A DNA stretch of 64,000 bases from an uncultured SAR86 cluster bacterium (GTDB lineage Bacteria > Pseudomonadota > Gammaproteobacteria > Magnimaribacterales > AG-339-G14): NCBI GenBank assembly GCA_902632605.1, contig CACPDB010000001.1:182693-246692 (forward strand), in the 5' to 3' direction. The notes beneath the pieces are model-generated. The model did not search any database, had not been told where the DNA came from, and saw nothing but the letters and a program-made list of their open reading frames with translations. Of this stretch, positions 51,030 through 58,596 are shown piece by piece; the first letter of the stretch is position 1; every line of letters begins with the position of its first letter. The position numbers were made by a program, and so were the translations under genes.

Positions 51030-52376
51030 ATGAAGCTCTCTTTAAAAATTAGAATATTTATACTGATAGTTTTTACTGTTCTTGCTTCATTTTTTATTAG
51101 CGCGATAATTTTAAGGGGAAATGAATACTTTAGTGAAAACATAATTGCTGGTATTTCTCTATTTTTGATTCTTATACTTGCCGCTGGCACTACTCTGTAT
51201 CGGTTTTTAAGAGATGTTGTTGTTCAGGCTGCAAGGATAATTTCAGGACCGGACAACAATGAAGAAATTGATTCTGAATCAGCCTTTGACACTTTGAGGA
51301 CATCAACTGCAGTTGTTCAAAACGAATTAGAGAGTTATTCAAAACAACTCTCATTTATCAGTAATTTATTATCAAGGATGGGTCAGGGAGTTATCTTAGT
51401 GAACGAAGATCTGAACGTGATGTATTTCAATCAGACTATTACAAAAGATTTTTTTCCGGAATTAAAAATTGGTGATGATTTATTTCAAAATATTTCTTAT
51501 CCCGCGTTTAAAAAATTCATAAAGAAAGCCTGGGAAAAAGATGAATATACCAAAGAAATATCAGGTCCAAGAACGATAAAAACAGTTTATCTTGTCAGTT
51601 CGCAGAAATTTTCAAATGATAATCAACTATTAATTGTTTTTTCCGATATTTCAAAATTAAAGACCCTTGAAAAGATGCGTGAGGACTTTATCGGTAATGT
51701 CTCACACGAATTAAGAACGCCGATTAGTGTAATAAAAGCAAATTCTGAGACTTTATTATCCACTAATTTAATCAAAGATGAGAATGCGATAAATTTTACC
51801 AAAGCAATTCAATCTCAAAGCGAAAGAATGGCGACAATTGTGAACGAGTTACTTTCAATTTCTAGTATGGAGTCAGGAGACTATCCGATTTCTTTAGATA
51901 AGCTCAATATCAAAAATATCGTTGATTCTGCCATTAAAGAATTAAATCCTACGACTGAATCAAGTAACATAAAACTCGTAAATAAGATCTCAGATGTAAC
52001 CCATATCATTGGAGATGAATCAGCAATAAAAATAATAATTTCCAATTACATAACTAACGCAATCAAACATAGTCCTGATGACGAGATTATTGAGATAGAT
52101 AACGAAAAGATAGATAAAGATTTTTGTCGTATCAAGGTTATAGACAATGGCATTGGGATAGCCAAAAAATACCGTGAGAGAGTTTTCGAAAGATTTTTCA
52201 GAGTAGACAAAGGCAGATCTAAAAAAATTGGTGGTACTGGTCTTGGGCTCTCAATCTCTAAAAATTTAGCACTGATGATGGGTTATTCCGTTGGGGTAGA
52301 ATCTAATGAACCCAAAGGATCAATTTTTTACATTGATGTAAAAATACATCAAGAAACTTCTAAGGAAGTAGCCTGA
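51030..52376 (+). CDS. phoR: PhoR-type sensor histidine kinase
   Basis: The 448-residue protein has two N-terminal membrane helices (about 8-28 and 38-60), a PAS-like domain (about 108-208), a HisKA domain with His226 in GNVSHELRTP, and an ATPase domain (NYITNAIKHS near 333, VIDNGIGI, GGTGLGLSIS). The arrangement matches PhoR. It phosphorylates PhoB when periplasmic phosphate is low, normally with PstSCAB/PhoU, none of which is in the window. Its last 28 bases overlap the convergent ppx gene. Confidence 0.92.
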   Translation: MKLSLKIRIFILIVFTVLASFFISAIILRGNEYFSENIIAGISLFLILILAAGTTLYRFLRDVVVQAARIISGPDNNEEIDSESAFDTLRTSTAVVQNELESYSKQLSFISNLLSRMGQGVILVNEDLNVMYFNQTITKDFFPELKIGDDLFQNISYPAFKKFIKKAWEKDEYTKEISGPRTIKTVYLVSSQKFSNDNQLLIVFSDISKLKTLEKMREDFIGNVSHELRTPISVIKANSETLLSTNLIKDENAINFTKAIQSQSERMATIVNELLSISSMESGDYPISLDKLNIKNIVDSAIKELNPTTESSNIKLVNKISDVTHIIGDESAIKIIISNYITNAIKHSPDDEIIEIDNEKIDKDFCRIKVIDNGIGIAKKYRERVFERFFRVDKGRSKKIGGTGLGLSISKNLALMMGYSVGVESNEPKGSIFYIDVKIHQETSKEVA

Positions 52377-53239
52377 GAGATTTCAGCATTCTTCTTAAAA
52401 ATATAGCCATCGCTTATATTCCAATTTGATGCAAAGAATTTTGCATTTTCGAAACATAACAAAATATATTCAAAAATGTTTGCAGCGTGTTCAATGATAT
52501 CTGCTCTATCCGAAGGAAAATTGTAATCGGATATTTTTTCTTCAAGAGATAATTTACCTAGTCGGGATCTTATTTCCTGGAGTTCCTCTAAATTTAAGGA
52601 ATCTTTTAAAACTCCAGCAGCTTGAATAATCTGTCTAGCATTACCTCCAATGCCAATGATATTTTGTATTTGTTCGGAATTAATATTTGCTAAAAAGTTA
52701 GATAACTCCTGCCAATTTTTTTCTTTATCTAAGCCTTTTAAAATTCTTACCGCACCCAAATTGAAAGATTTAAGTTTTTCTTCATTTTTATCACAAAGGT
52801 AAAGCTCTGTGCTTCCACCACCAACATCCACTAAAAGACTTTCTGAATCGACGAATTCTTTGTAGTTAAAAAATTTTAATAATGAAGCTTCTTCATTTCC
52901 AGAGAGAATTTCAATTTCTAAATTCAACTCTTTTTTTATTTTTTTAATAATTTCTTCTCTGTTGGAAAAAGTGCGCATTGCAGAGGTGGCAAATATTCCT
53001 AGTAAAGCAGCATTCTTTTTTTTTGCATGCTTTTTTAGTTTTTTTAAAACTGTTAAAAAATCTAGATAAGTTTCATCTGTCATTTTCCCGCTACTAAAAG
53101 CGTCAGACCCTAACCTTAAGCTAACTCTTTTAAAGGTATCTAATTCAAGATGGCTATTCGGCAACAAACGGTATTGTCGATACTTAATGGCATTTGAGCC
53201 GATATCTATGCAAGAAACTTTCTTAGATTGTTTATTCAT
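52349..53239 (-). CDS. ppx: Ppx/GppA family exopolyphosphatase
   Basis: The 296-residue protein (start ATG 53239) has the ASKHA nucleotide fold: CIDIGSNAIKY, the ATSAMR region, LVDVGGGSTEL with the second phosphate loop and IIGIGGNARQI. It covers the two core domains without the C-terminal HD extension of long E. coli-type enzymes. It hydrolyses polyphosphate, or pppGpp in the GppA group. The frame opens at a TTG two codons earlier. Start overlaps the ppk2 stop by eight bases, so synthesis and degradation of polyphosphate are coupled in one operon. Confidence 0.9.
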   Translation of the reverse strand: MNKQSKKVSCIDIGSNAIKYRQYRLLPNSHLELDTFKRVSLRLGSDAFSSGKMTDETYLDFLTVLKKLKKHAKKKNAALLGIFATSAMRTFSNREEIIKKIKKELNLEIEILSGNEEASLLKFFNYKEFVDSESLLVDVGGGSTELYLCDKNEEKLKSFNLGAVRILKGLDKEKNWQELSNFLANINSEQIQNIIGIGGNARQIIQAAGVLKDSLNLEELQEIRSRLGKLSLEEKISDYNFPSDRADIIEHAANIFEYILLCFENAKFFASNWNISDGYIFKKNAEISQATSLEVS

Positions 53240-54062
53240 CAGCAAAAACTCTTAAAGTTTTATACTGTTGATACGATAAATTTTCAAAAAGTACCTTATT
53301 GATTTCAACTCTGTAATTGTTCAAACCTTCTGACCAGATTTTTGGCTTAGGTAAATCTTTATCTGGATAATCAAAGGCATTCAAGATAAATCTGAGGGCA
53401 CTTAATATTGCAACTTTTTTATTATTGGCATTTAAAACAATCCATGGGGCCTCATCATATGAAGTTCTTTTGAACATTTGTTCTTTGTATAGAGTGAAGG
53501 CATCCCATTTATCAAGCATCTTCAAATCATTTTCACTTATCTTCCAATAAACGAGTGGGCTAGTAGCTCTTTTATCTATTCTTTTTTGTTGAGTATTTTT
53601 TTCGATTGAGAGATAAAACTTAAAAAATTCAACACCTTCTTCAATCTGTTTTTTTTCCCAGGGAATTACATTTTTCATGAAGTAGGTATATTGTCTTTTC
53701 GTGCAATAACCCATAGTCGCTTCAACTAACGCTCGGGTATACCAAGAACGATCGAAGAAAACAATTTCACCGGTATTAGGTAAATGCTTTTCATATCTTT
53801 TGAACCATTTTTTAGACTCTTTCTCAGTAGGCTTGCCTAAAGCAACGAGCTTGCAGTGGTCTGGTATCAAATATTTAGTAAGCACCGAGATGCTTCCGGT
53901 TTTACCTGCGGTATCTCTACCTTCAAAAACTAAAGCAATCTTTCGCTTTGACTTAATAATCCAGTTTTGCAGTTTTACCAATTCAATTAAAAGCTTTCTT
54001 TTCTCTTTCTCATAAAGCTCTTCGTTTATTCGTTTGTAATCTGGAATATCAAACTCGATCAT
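53232..54062 (-). CDS. ppk2: Polyphosphate kinase 2 (PPK2 family)
   Basis: The 276-residue P-loop kinase (from ATG 54062) has Walker A in EGRDTAGKTGSI (47-58), Walker B in FFDRSWYTRALVE and the lid motif KRATSPLVYWK. Class I PPK2 transfers phosphate between polyphosphate and nucleotides, usually regenerating GTP or ATP. A TTG six codons upstream is an alternative start. Divergent from the porin; a PHO box lies in the shared upstream region but is oriented toward the porin. Confidence 0.92.
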   Translation of the reverse strand: MIEFDIPDYKRINEELYEKEKRKLLIELVKLQNWIIKSKRKIALVFEGRDTAGKTGSISVLTKYLIPDHCKLVALGKPTEKESKKWFKRYEKHLPNTGEIVFFDRSWYTRALVEATMGYCTKRQYTYFMKNVIPWEKKQIEEGVEFFKFYLSIEKNTQQKRIDKRATSPLVYWKISENDLKMLDKWDAFTLYKEQMFKRTSYDEAPWIVLNANNKKVAILSALRFILNAFDYPDKDLPKPKIWSEGLNNYRVEINKVLFENLSYQQYKTLRVFADE

Positions 54063-54099
54063 TATTTGATTGTAAATCAAAGAAAATTAAATAAGCAAA

Positions 54100-54117
54100 T
54101 TGTCACTTAAATGTCAC
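54100..54117 (+). promoter_or_regulatory. PHO box (PhoB-binding direct repeat) upstream of the porin
   Basis: TTGTCAC and ATGTCAC are 7-bp direct repeats separated by the 4-bp AT-rich spacer TTAA, as in E. coli PHO boxes. TAAAAT (54126-54131) lies 8 bases downstream and could be the -10. Position supports PhoB activation of the porin gene; an effect on the divergent ppk2-ppx genes is possible. Confidence 0.8.
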
Positions 54118-54210
54118 AAAATCTATAAAATTATTTACTGTAAATGTATCTAATTTGTAATTTTCATCGTCTATGATTCTCAAAATAAAAAATCTTAAGG
54201 AGAATACTTA

Positions 54211-55200
54211 ATGAATAAATTTAAATCTTTATTTGCATCCTCTTTGCTCTTGATTTCATTGAGCGCAATTTCAGCTCCAAAAGTTTACGGTAAATTAAAC
54301 ATTGCTCTTAATAACAACGGATCTGATGGCGTTAATGAAAAAGAGATGGATCTTATTAGTAATTCTTCAAGGTTAGGATTAAAAGGCCAATTAGAAATGC
54401 AAGATAGTTTAGTAGGTCTATATCAGATTGAATACCAAATAGATCCTGTTGATGGACATGCAAGAGACGAAGTGAGAGGAGAAAATGGTGAAATAGAGGT
54501 TACCGATAGCACATTCACTCAAAGAAATTCTTATGTTGGATTAAAAGGAAGTTTCGGAACTTTAAAATTGGGTAAGCATGATACTCCTTTAAAAAAAGCT
54601 TCATTAAAAGTTGACCTTTTCAATGACCTAAAAGGTGATATCAAAAATATAACAGATGGTGAAAATCGAATAACCTCATTTTTGGGTTACGATTCTCCTG
54701 TTTTTGGCGGAGGAGTAAGTATTTCAGTTAGTCTTAGTAAAGGGAAAGACGATGGTGTTATAGGTACTGACTTAGATGGTGAGTTTGGAACCAACTTATC
54801 GGCATCTTTGAAATACGATATTGAGGTCATTCAATTTGTTATTGCAACGGAAAAAGCATCCATTAAAGGATTTGACCACAATAGGTTAGGCATGATGATA
54901 CCTGCAGGTCCAGTCACTATTGGCTTTATACATACCACTACTGAATCAACTGTTGGAAATTCTGTGGATTATGATGCAACAACAATAAGTATTGCTGGAA
55001 AGGTGGCAGATGGAAATGGCAAGGTAAAATTTCAATATGGAACATCAGACAAATCATCTGGCTTATCACAAACTCAAATTGGATATGACCATAAGTTGTT
55101 TAAAAACTTTAAAATTCTTGCTTATCATACTGTGCGTTCACAAGATGCAGCTAACAGTGATGATGCTCATACTGGCTTAGGAATAGAATATAAGTTCTAG
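54211..55200 (+). CDS. Gram-negative porin, probably phosphate-regulated
   Basis: The 329-residue protein has a signal peptide (about 1-22, ending ISA) and outer-membrane porin features: KVYGKLNIALNN at the mature start, NSSRLGLKGQLEM, SYVGLKGSFGTLKLGKHDTP and a C-terminal IEYKF ending in Phe, the BAM recognition signal. The size fits a 16-strand porin. AGGAG precedes the ATG. Under a PHO box it is probably the PhoE/OprP-like channel for phosphate or polyphosphate uptake (inference); pore selectivity cannot be read here. Confidence 0.9.
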   Translation: MNKFKSLFASSLLLISLSAISAPKVYGKLNIALNNNGSDGVNEKEMDLISNSSRLGLKGQLEMQDSLVGLYQIEYQIDPVDGHARDEVRGENGEIEVTDSTFTQRNSYVGLKGSFGTLKLGKHDTPLKKASLKVDLFNDLKGDIKNITDGENRITSFLGYDSPVFGGGVSISVSLSKGKDDGVIGTDLDGEFGTNLSASLKYDIEVIQFVIATEKASIKGFDHNRLGMMIPAGPVTIGFIHTTTESTVGNSVDYDATTISIAGKVADGNGKVKFQYGTSDKSSGLSQTQIGYDHKLFKNFKILAYHTVRSQDAANSDDAHTGLGIEYKF

Positions 55201-55270
55201 CTGTCGGAAAAATAAATATTTGTAATAAATTTCTACTTTTTAGGCTTTGACCCAAGTTTATTTTGCGATT

Positions 55271-55288
55271 GTGACAATTAAGTGACAA
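55271..55288 (-). promoter_or_regulatory. PHO box on the minus strand between porin and microprotein
   Basis: On the minus strand TTGTCAC, TTAA, TTGTCAC form a 7-4-7 direct repeat with identical half-sites. Ten bases downstream in that direction is TAAACT, matching the spacing of the E. coli phoA box and -10. It would drive leftward transcription antisense to the porin 3' end. Confidence 0.7.
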
Positions 55289-55333
55289 AAAACAGTAGCT
55301 TTTTATTGTCTTTTGGTTTAATGTGTCTTTTGT

Positions 55334-55351
55334 GTGACATATTTATGTCAC
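55334..55351. promoter_or_regulatory. 18-bp palindrome of PHO half-sites before the microprotein
   Basis: GTGACATATTTATGTCAC has two perfectly complementary 8-base arms around TT. It contains two PHO-type half-sites in inverted instead of direct order. It sits between a TTGTGT (55330) and a TATAGA (55352), i.e. in the spacer of a likely promoter for the 41-codon gene. Confidence 0.6.
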
Positions 55352-55368
55352 TATAGAAACAACTCAAA

Positions 55369-55494
55369 ATGACTAACATTAAGAAAACTTTAAAAAACAA
55401 AGGATTGATGCCAGGCAGTTCAAAAGCTCAGGAAATGCACTTTGTAGGCTTTTTATCTGCTTGTGTTGTCCTAGCTGCAGTAATTCTTTCTTAA
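55369..55494 (+). CDS. 41-residue single-pass membrane microprotein, PHO-linked
   Basis: This short frame runs from ATG 55369 to TAA 55494. The product has a basic amphipathic start (TNIKKTLKNKG), a short polar linker (PGSSKAQEMH) and a C-terminal hydrophobic helix (about 25-40, VGFLSACVVLAAVILS). It resembles small regulators of membrane transporters in layout. I recognise no family. It lies downstream of two PhoB-type sites and upstream of the PiT transporter. No strong ribosome site is seen; a TATAGA ten bases before the ATG would give an almost leaderless message. Confidence 0.6.
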   Translation: MTNIKKTLKNKGLMPGSSKAQEMHFVGFLSACVVLAAVILS

Positions 55495-55648
55495 GAAATT
55501 TTTCCCTTTTTTAAATTCCTTAGCGAGCTTAAATAGTTCACTTAAATTTTACACAAATATACAAAACTGGTCACAACTAGTTAATAGATTCTCCATCTGA
55601 ACATTGTTTAATGGGTTCACTAAATGAACTTTTTTAAAACTTTAAGAT

Positions 55649-56899
55649 ATGGAAAATTTATTTACAGATCCCTTTAATATTCTTCTGATTGCAGCATTCA
55701 TAGGGTTTTTTATGGCCTTTGGTATAGGAGCTAACGATGTTGCTAATTCCATGGGAACGTCTGTTGGAGCTAGAGCGCTTACGATAAAACAAGCTATTTT
55801 AATTGCAGCTGTATTTGAGTTTCTTGGTGCCTTTTTAGCTGGAGGAGAGGTTACATCTACAATTCGAAAAGGTATTGTCGATCCAAATCTTTACACTGAT
55901 CAGGTAAATATATTTGTCATAGGCATGATGTCTGCTTTACTGGCCGGCGGCACTTGGCTTTATATCGCAAGTTTAAGAGGTTGGCCCGTCTCGACAACAC
56001 ATTCTATTGTAGGCGCCATCATTGGCTTTGTTTTAATTACGAAAGGAGTTGATGCAGTTTCTTGGGGTAAAGTTAGTAACATTGCAATGAGCTGGGTAAC
56101 TTCTCCTTTGTTTTCTGGAATCCTAGCTTTTTCCTTATATATTTCTGCTAAAAAACTAATTTTGGATAGAGCAAATCCTGGCAAAGCAGCAATTACTTTT
56201 ATTCCTTTCTATAGTTTTTTAGTAGCAGTTGTTATTTCTTTAGTAACCGCAAGAAAGGGGCTAAAACATGTCGGTATCGAGTGGACTGAAAACGAAGTTT
56301 ATCTTTTTACTTTTATATTCAGCATAATTGTCGCCATAGGTACTTCGTATTTTTTAAGAAGAAATAAAGAAAAGATTAGCGGCGTTGGCGGTATCGAATT
56401 CGCATTCGGCTTACTTATGATTGTTTCTGCAAGCGCAATGGCTTTTGCTCATGGCTCAAATGACGTGGCAAATGCAATTGGTCCTTTAGCAGCCATTGTT
56501 AGTGTTGTTGATACGGGAACAGTAGGTTCAAAAGCAACCATAAGCCCTTGGGTTTTATTCATTGGAGGAATAGGTATCGTTTTTGGTTTAGCTACATTAG
56601 GTTCAAGAGTAATTGCTACTGTCGGAAGAAAAATAACAGAACTTACTCCAAGTCTTGGATTTTCTGCTGAAATGGCAACAGCTTCAACAGTGGTTGCTGC
56701 AACTTACTTAGGATTTCCAATATCAACAACACACACGCTTGTTGGCGGAGTTATTGGCGTAGGTTTAGCTAAAGGGGCAGAACATTTAGATTGGTCCTCT
56801 GTCGGTAGAATCATAGCTTCGTGGTTAGTAACAATTCCTGCTGGAGCAGCTTTCACGATAATGTTTTTCTATATTTTGAAATATTCAGTGGGTGTCTAA
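55649..56899 (+). CDS. pit: PiT-family inorganic phosphate transporter
   Basis: The 416-residue protein has about ten to eleven helices and the two inverted PHO4 signature repeats: GIGANDVANSMGTSVGARAL (24-43) and HGSNDVANAIGPLAAI (near 270-285), plus paired PVSTTHS and PISTTHT motifs. It imports phosphate (usually as metal-phosphate with H+ or Na+) across the inner membrane. It follows the microprotein by 154 bases. Those hold only a very degenerate PHO-like repeat near 55535-55552, so direct PhoB control is uncertain. Confidence 0.95.
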   Translation: MENLFTDPFNILLIAAFIGFFMAFGIGANDVANSMGTSVGARALTIKQAILIAAVFEFLGAFLAGGEVTSTIRKGIVDPNLYTDQVNIFVIGMMSALLAGGTWLYIASLRGWPVSTTHSIVGAIIGFVLITKGVDAVSWGKVSNIAMSWVTSPLFSGILAFSLYISAKKLILDRANPGKAAITFIPFYSFLVAVVISLVTARKGLKHVGIEWTENEVYLFTFIFSIIVAIGTSYFLRRNKEKISGVGGIEFAFGLLMIVSASAMAFAHGSNDVANAIGPLAAIVSVVDTGTVGSKATISPWVLFIGGIGIVFGLATLGSRVIATVGRKITELTPSLGFSAEMATASTVVAATYLGFPISTTHTLVGGVIGVGLAKGAEHLDWSSVGRIIASWLVTIPAGAAFTIMFFYILKYSVGV

Positions 56900-56905
56900 A
56901 AATAT

Positions 56906-57676
56906 TTAAAAAAAATTAATTTGCAGAATAGGATAAAAGTTTATTAATCCAAGATATCCCGCTATTGATAGGTGAGATCCGAATGCAATCTCAGAATCTT
57001 TTTTTAGTTTCGTACTGACCAAAAATTCTACGATTCCCAGAAGAGATGCAGTAAGCAACAGTATTGGAACCATATTCATCGGCACCATTAAAGTTAGTAT
57101 TGGAAAGAGGATAACATCTCCAAGACCAAGGCCTTCGCGGTTTTTAAATTTTAGGTAAAACCATCTAAGACTTAGAAGAATTAATCCAGAAATCAACGTA
57201 ACAACAAGTTCTGATAAATTTAAAATATTTGTCTGTTGCGAAAGTACTATCGCAAAGATCGTCAAGAATAGAAGAGAGCTTTGTGGAATGACTTTATGCT
57301 CGTGATCAATCAAAGCAATAAATATTAGATTTAAAGTTATTAAGCTTTTAAGGAAAATGAGACCAAAGTTATCATTTGTTATAAAAATAAATAAAAACAA
57401 AGAAATGACCAATATTTCTATCAAGAAGTATCTTGAGGAGATTGTTGCACCACAGCATTTGGCTTTTCCTCTTAAAAACAAGTAACTCAATACAGGAATG
57501 AGGTGATACCAATCAATTTTAGTCTTACACACAGGACAAAAAGAGGGTTCAGTATAAATATTAATGCTTCCCACATAAGCATCTCCTTCGATATTTTTAT
57601 TAGCGTAGCGATAGATAAAGCTTGCTAGAAAACTTCCTAAAAGGGCAGAAAAAATAATATATATAGAGGCAATCAT
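56906..57676 (-). CDS. pilD: Prepilin peptidase/N-methyltransferase (type IV leader peptidase)
   Basis: The 256-residue membrane protein has seven or eight helices and the two catalytic aspartates Asp124 in ALIDHEH and Asp187 in GLGLGDV. The N-terminal cytoplasmic loop keeps CPVC (47-50), but the usual second CxxC is CC (74-75). It cleaves the leader of prepilins and pseudopilins and methylates the new N-terminus. Its place next to gspC-J fits processing of GspG, I and J. It is divergent from gspC with 52 bases between them. Confidence 0.9.
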   Translation of the reverse strand: MIASIYIIFSALLGSFLASFIYRYANKNIEGDAYVGSINIYTEPSFCPVCKTKIDWYHLIPVLSYLFLRGKAKCCGATISSRYFLIEILVISLFLFIFITNDNFGLIFLKSLITLNLIFIALIDHEHKVIPQSSLLFLTIFAIVLSQQTNILNLSELVVTLISGLILLSLRWFYLKFKNREGLGLGDVILFPILTLMVPMNMVPILLLTASLLGIVEFLVSTKLKKDSEIAFGSHLSIAGYLGLINFYPILQINFF

Positions 57677-57728
57677 TGCTACAAATCTTTGTCAATTTGA
57701 CTAAATATGACATAAAATCAAAGGGTAT

Positions 57729-58583
57729 ATGGTATTTGACTACTTAAAGGGTATCAATTTAGAAAGATACAAAAGTTACTTGAATGAGAAAAATCTTAAA
57801 TTCTCTATTTCTGGTGCACTTTTATTAGTTTTTTCTTTAGAGTTTTCCTCGATATTACTCGGTTTGATTTTTAATAACCAATTAAGTTCAAATAACTTTA
57901 ACAACTCTTTTGCATCTAGTGATGCTCCTAGAATCATAGACAATCCATTTTCATCTGATGTTGAAATTGATGGGCTATCTATCTATGAAAGTCTTGTTAA
58001 AGCTCCTGAAACTTCATTATCTTTGAAACTTTACGGTGTTACTTCTTCTGATGAAGTTAAATCGGCAATAATTGGCTTCAATCAAAACGATCAAAAAACT
58101 TATCTCGTGGGAGATATGATTTCCGATAATGTTTACTTGGATTCAATTAACAAAGATTTTGTCACCATCAAGCGTTCTGGCATAACCGAAAGCTTGTCCT
58201 TTTTTAAGGGCTCAGTAATTAAGGGAATGGAAAGAGTTGTTCAGGGCAATACCTCTATAAAAATTGTATCTCAGCAAAAACCCACCATCAGCAAAGAGTG
58301 GATTGAAAATCAGGAAATTGCGAAGTTAATAACTTTTGCTCCTGTTTTTGATGATGGAACTTTTTCCGGTCTTGAAATAAGTCCAGGGGAGAGTACTGCG
58401 CTTTTTGATTCTTCGGAATTGAGACCTGGGGACATTGTGAAGTCCATCAATGGACTTTCCGTTGCAGAAATTGACCTCTCTGATCAAGATTCAATTAATT
58501 CTTTTTTCTCTGACTTGGCATCGCTTAACCTCGATTTAGTTAGAGACGATCAAGTTGTATCCGTCGATATAAACATTAACTAA
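57729..58583 (+). CDS. gspC: Type II secretion protein GspC
   Basis: The 284-residue protein has one N-terminal transmembrane segment (about 27-48), a homology region (about 90-155, LKLYGVTSSDEVKSAII) and a C-terminal PDZ domain (about 195-284, FSGLEISPGES, LRPGDIVKSINGLS). GspC links the inner-membrane platform to the secretin GspD. It begins the gsp operon and precedes gspD by 13 bases. Confidence 0.9.
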   Translation: MVFDYLKGINLERYKSYLNEKNLKFSISGALLLVFSLEFSSILLGLIFNNQLSSNNFNNSFASSDAPRIIDNPFSSDVEIDGLSIYESLVKAPETSLSLKLYGVTSSDEVKSAIIGFNQNDQKTYLVGDMISDNVYLDSINKDFVTIKRSGITESLSFFKGSVIKGMERVVQGNTSIKIVSQQKPTISKEWIENQEIAKLITFAPVFDDGTFSGLEISPGESTALFDSSELRPGDIVKSINGLSVAEIDLSDQDSINSFFSDLASLNLDLVRDDQVVSVDININ

Positions 58584-58596
58584 ACCAAAAAAAATT

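Noticed and set aside
55535-55552. Possible third PHO box upstream of pit
   Set aside because: AGTTCAC-TTAA-ATTTTAC keeps the spacer but the half-sites match the others poorly; too degenerate to call.
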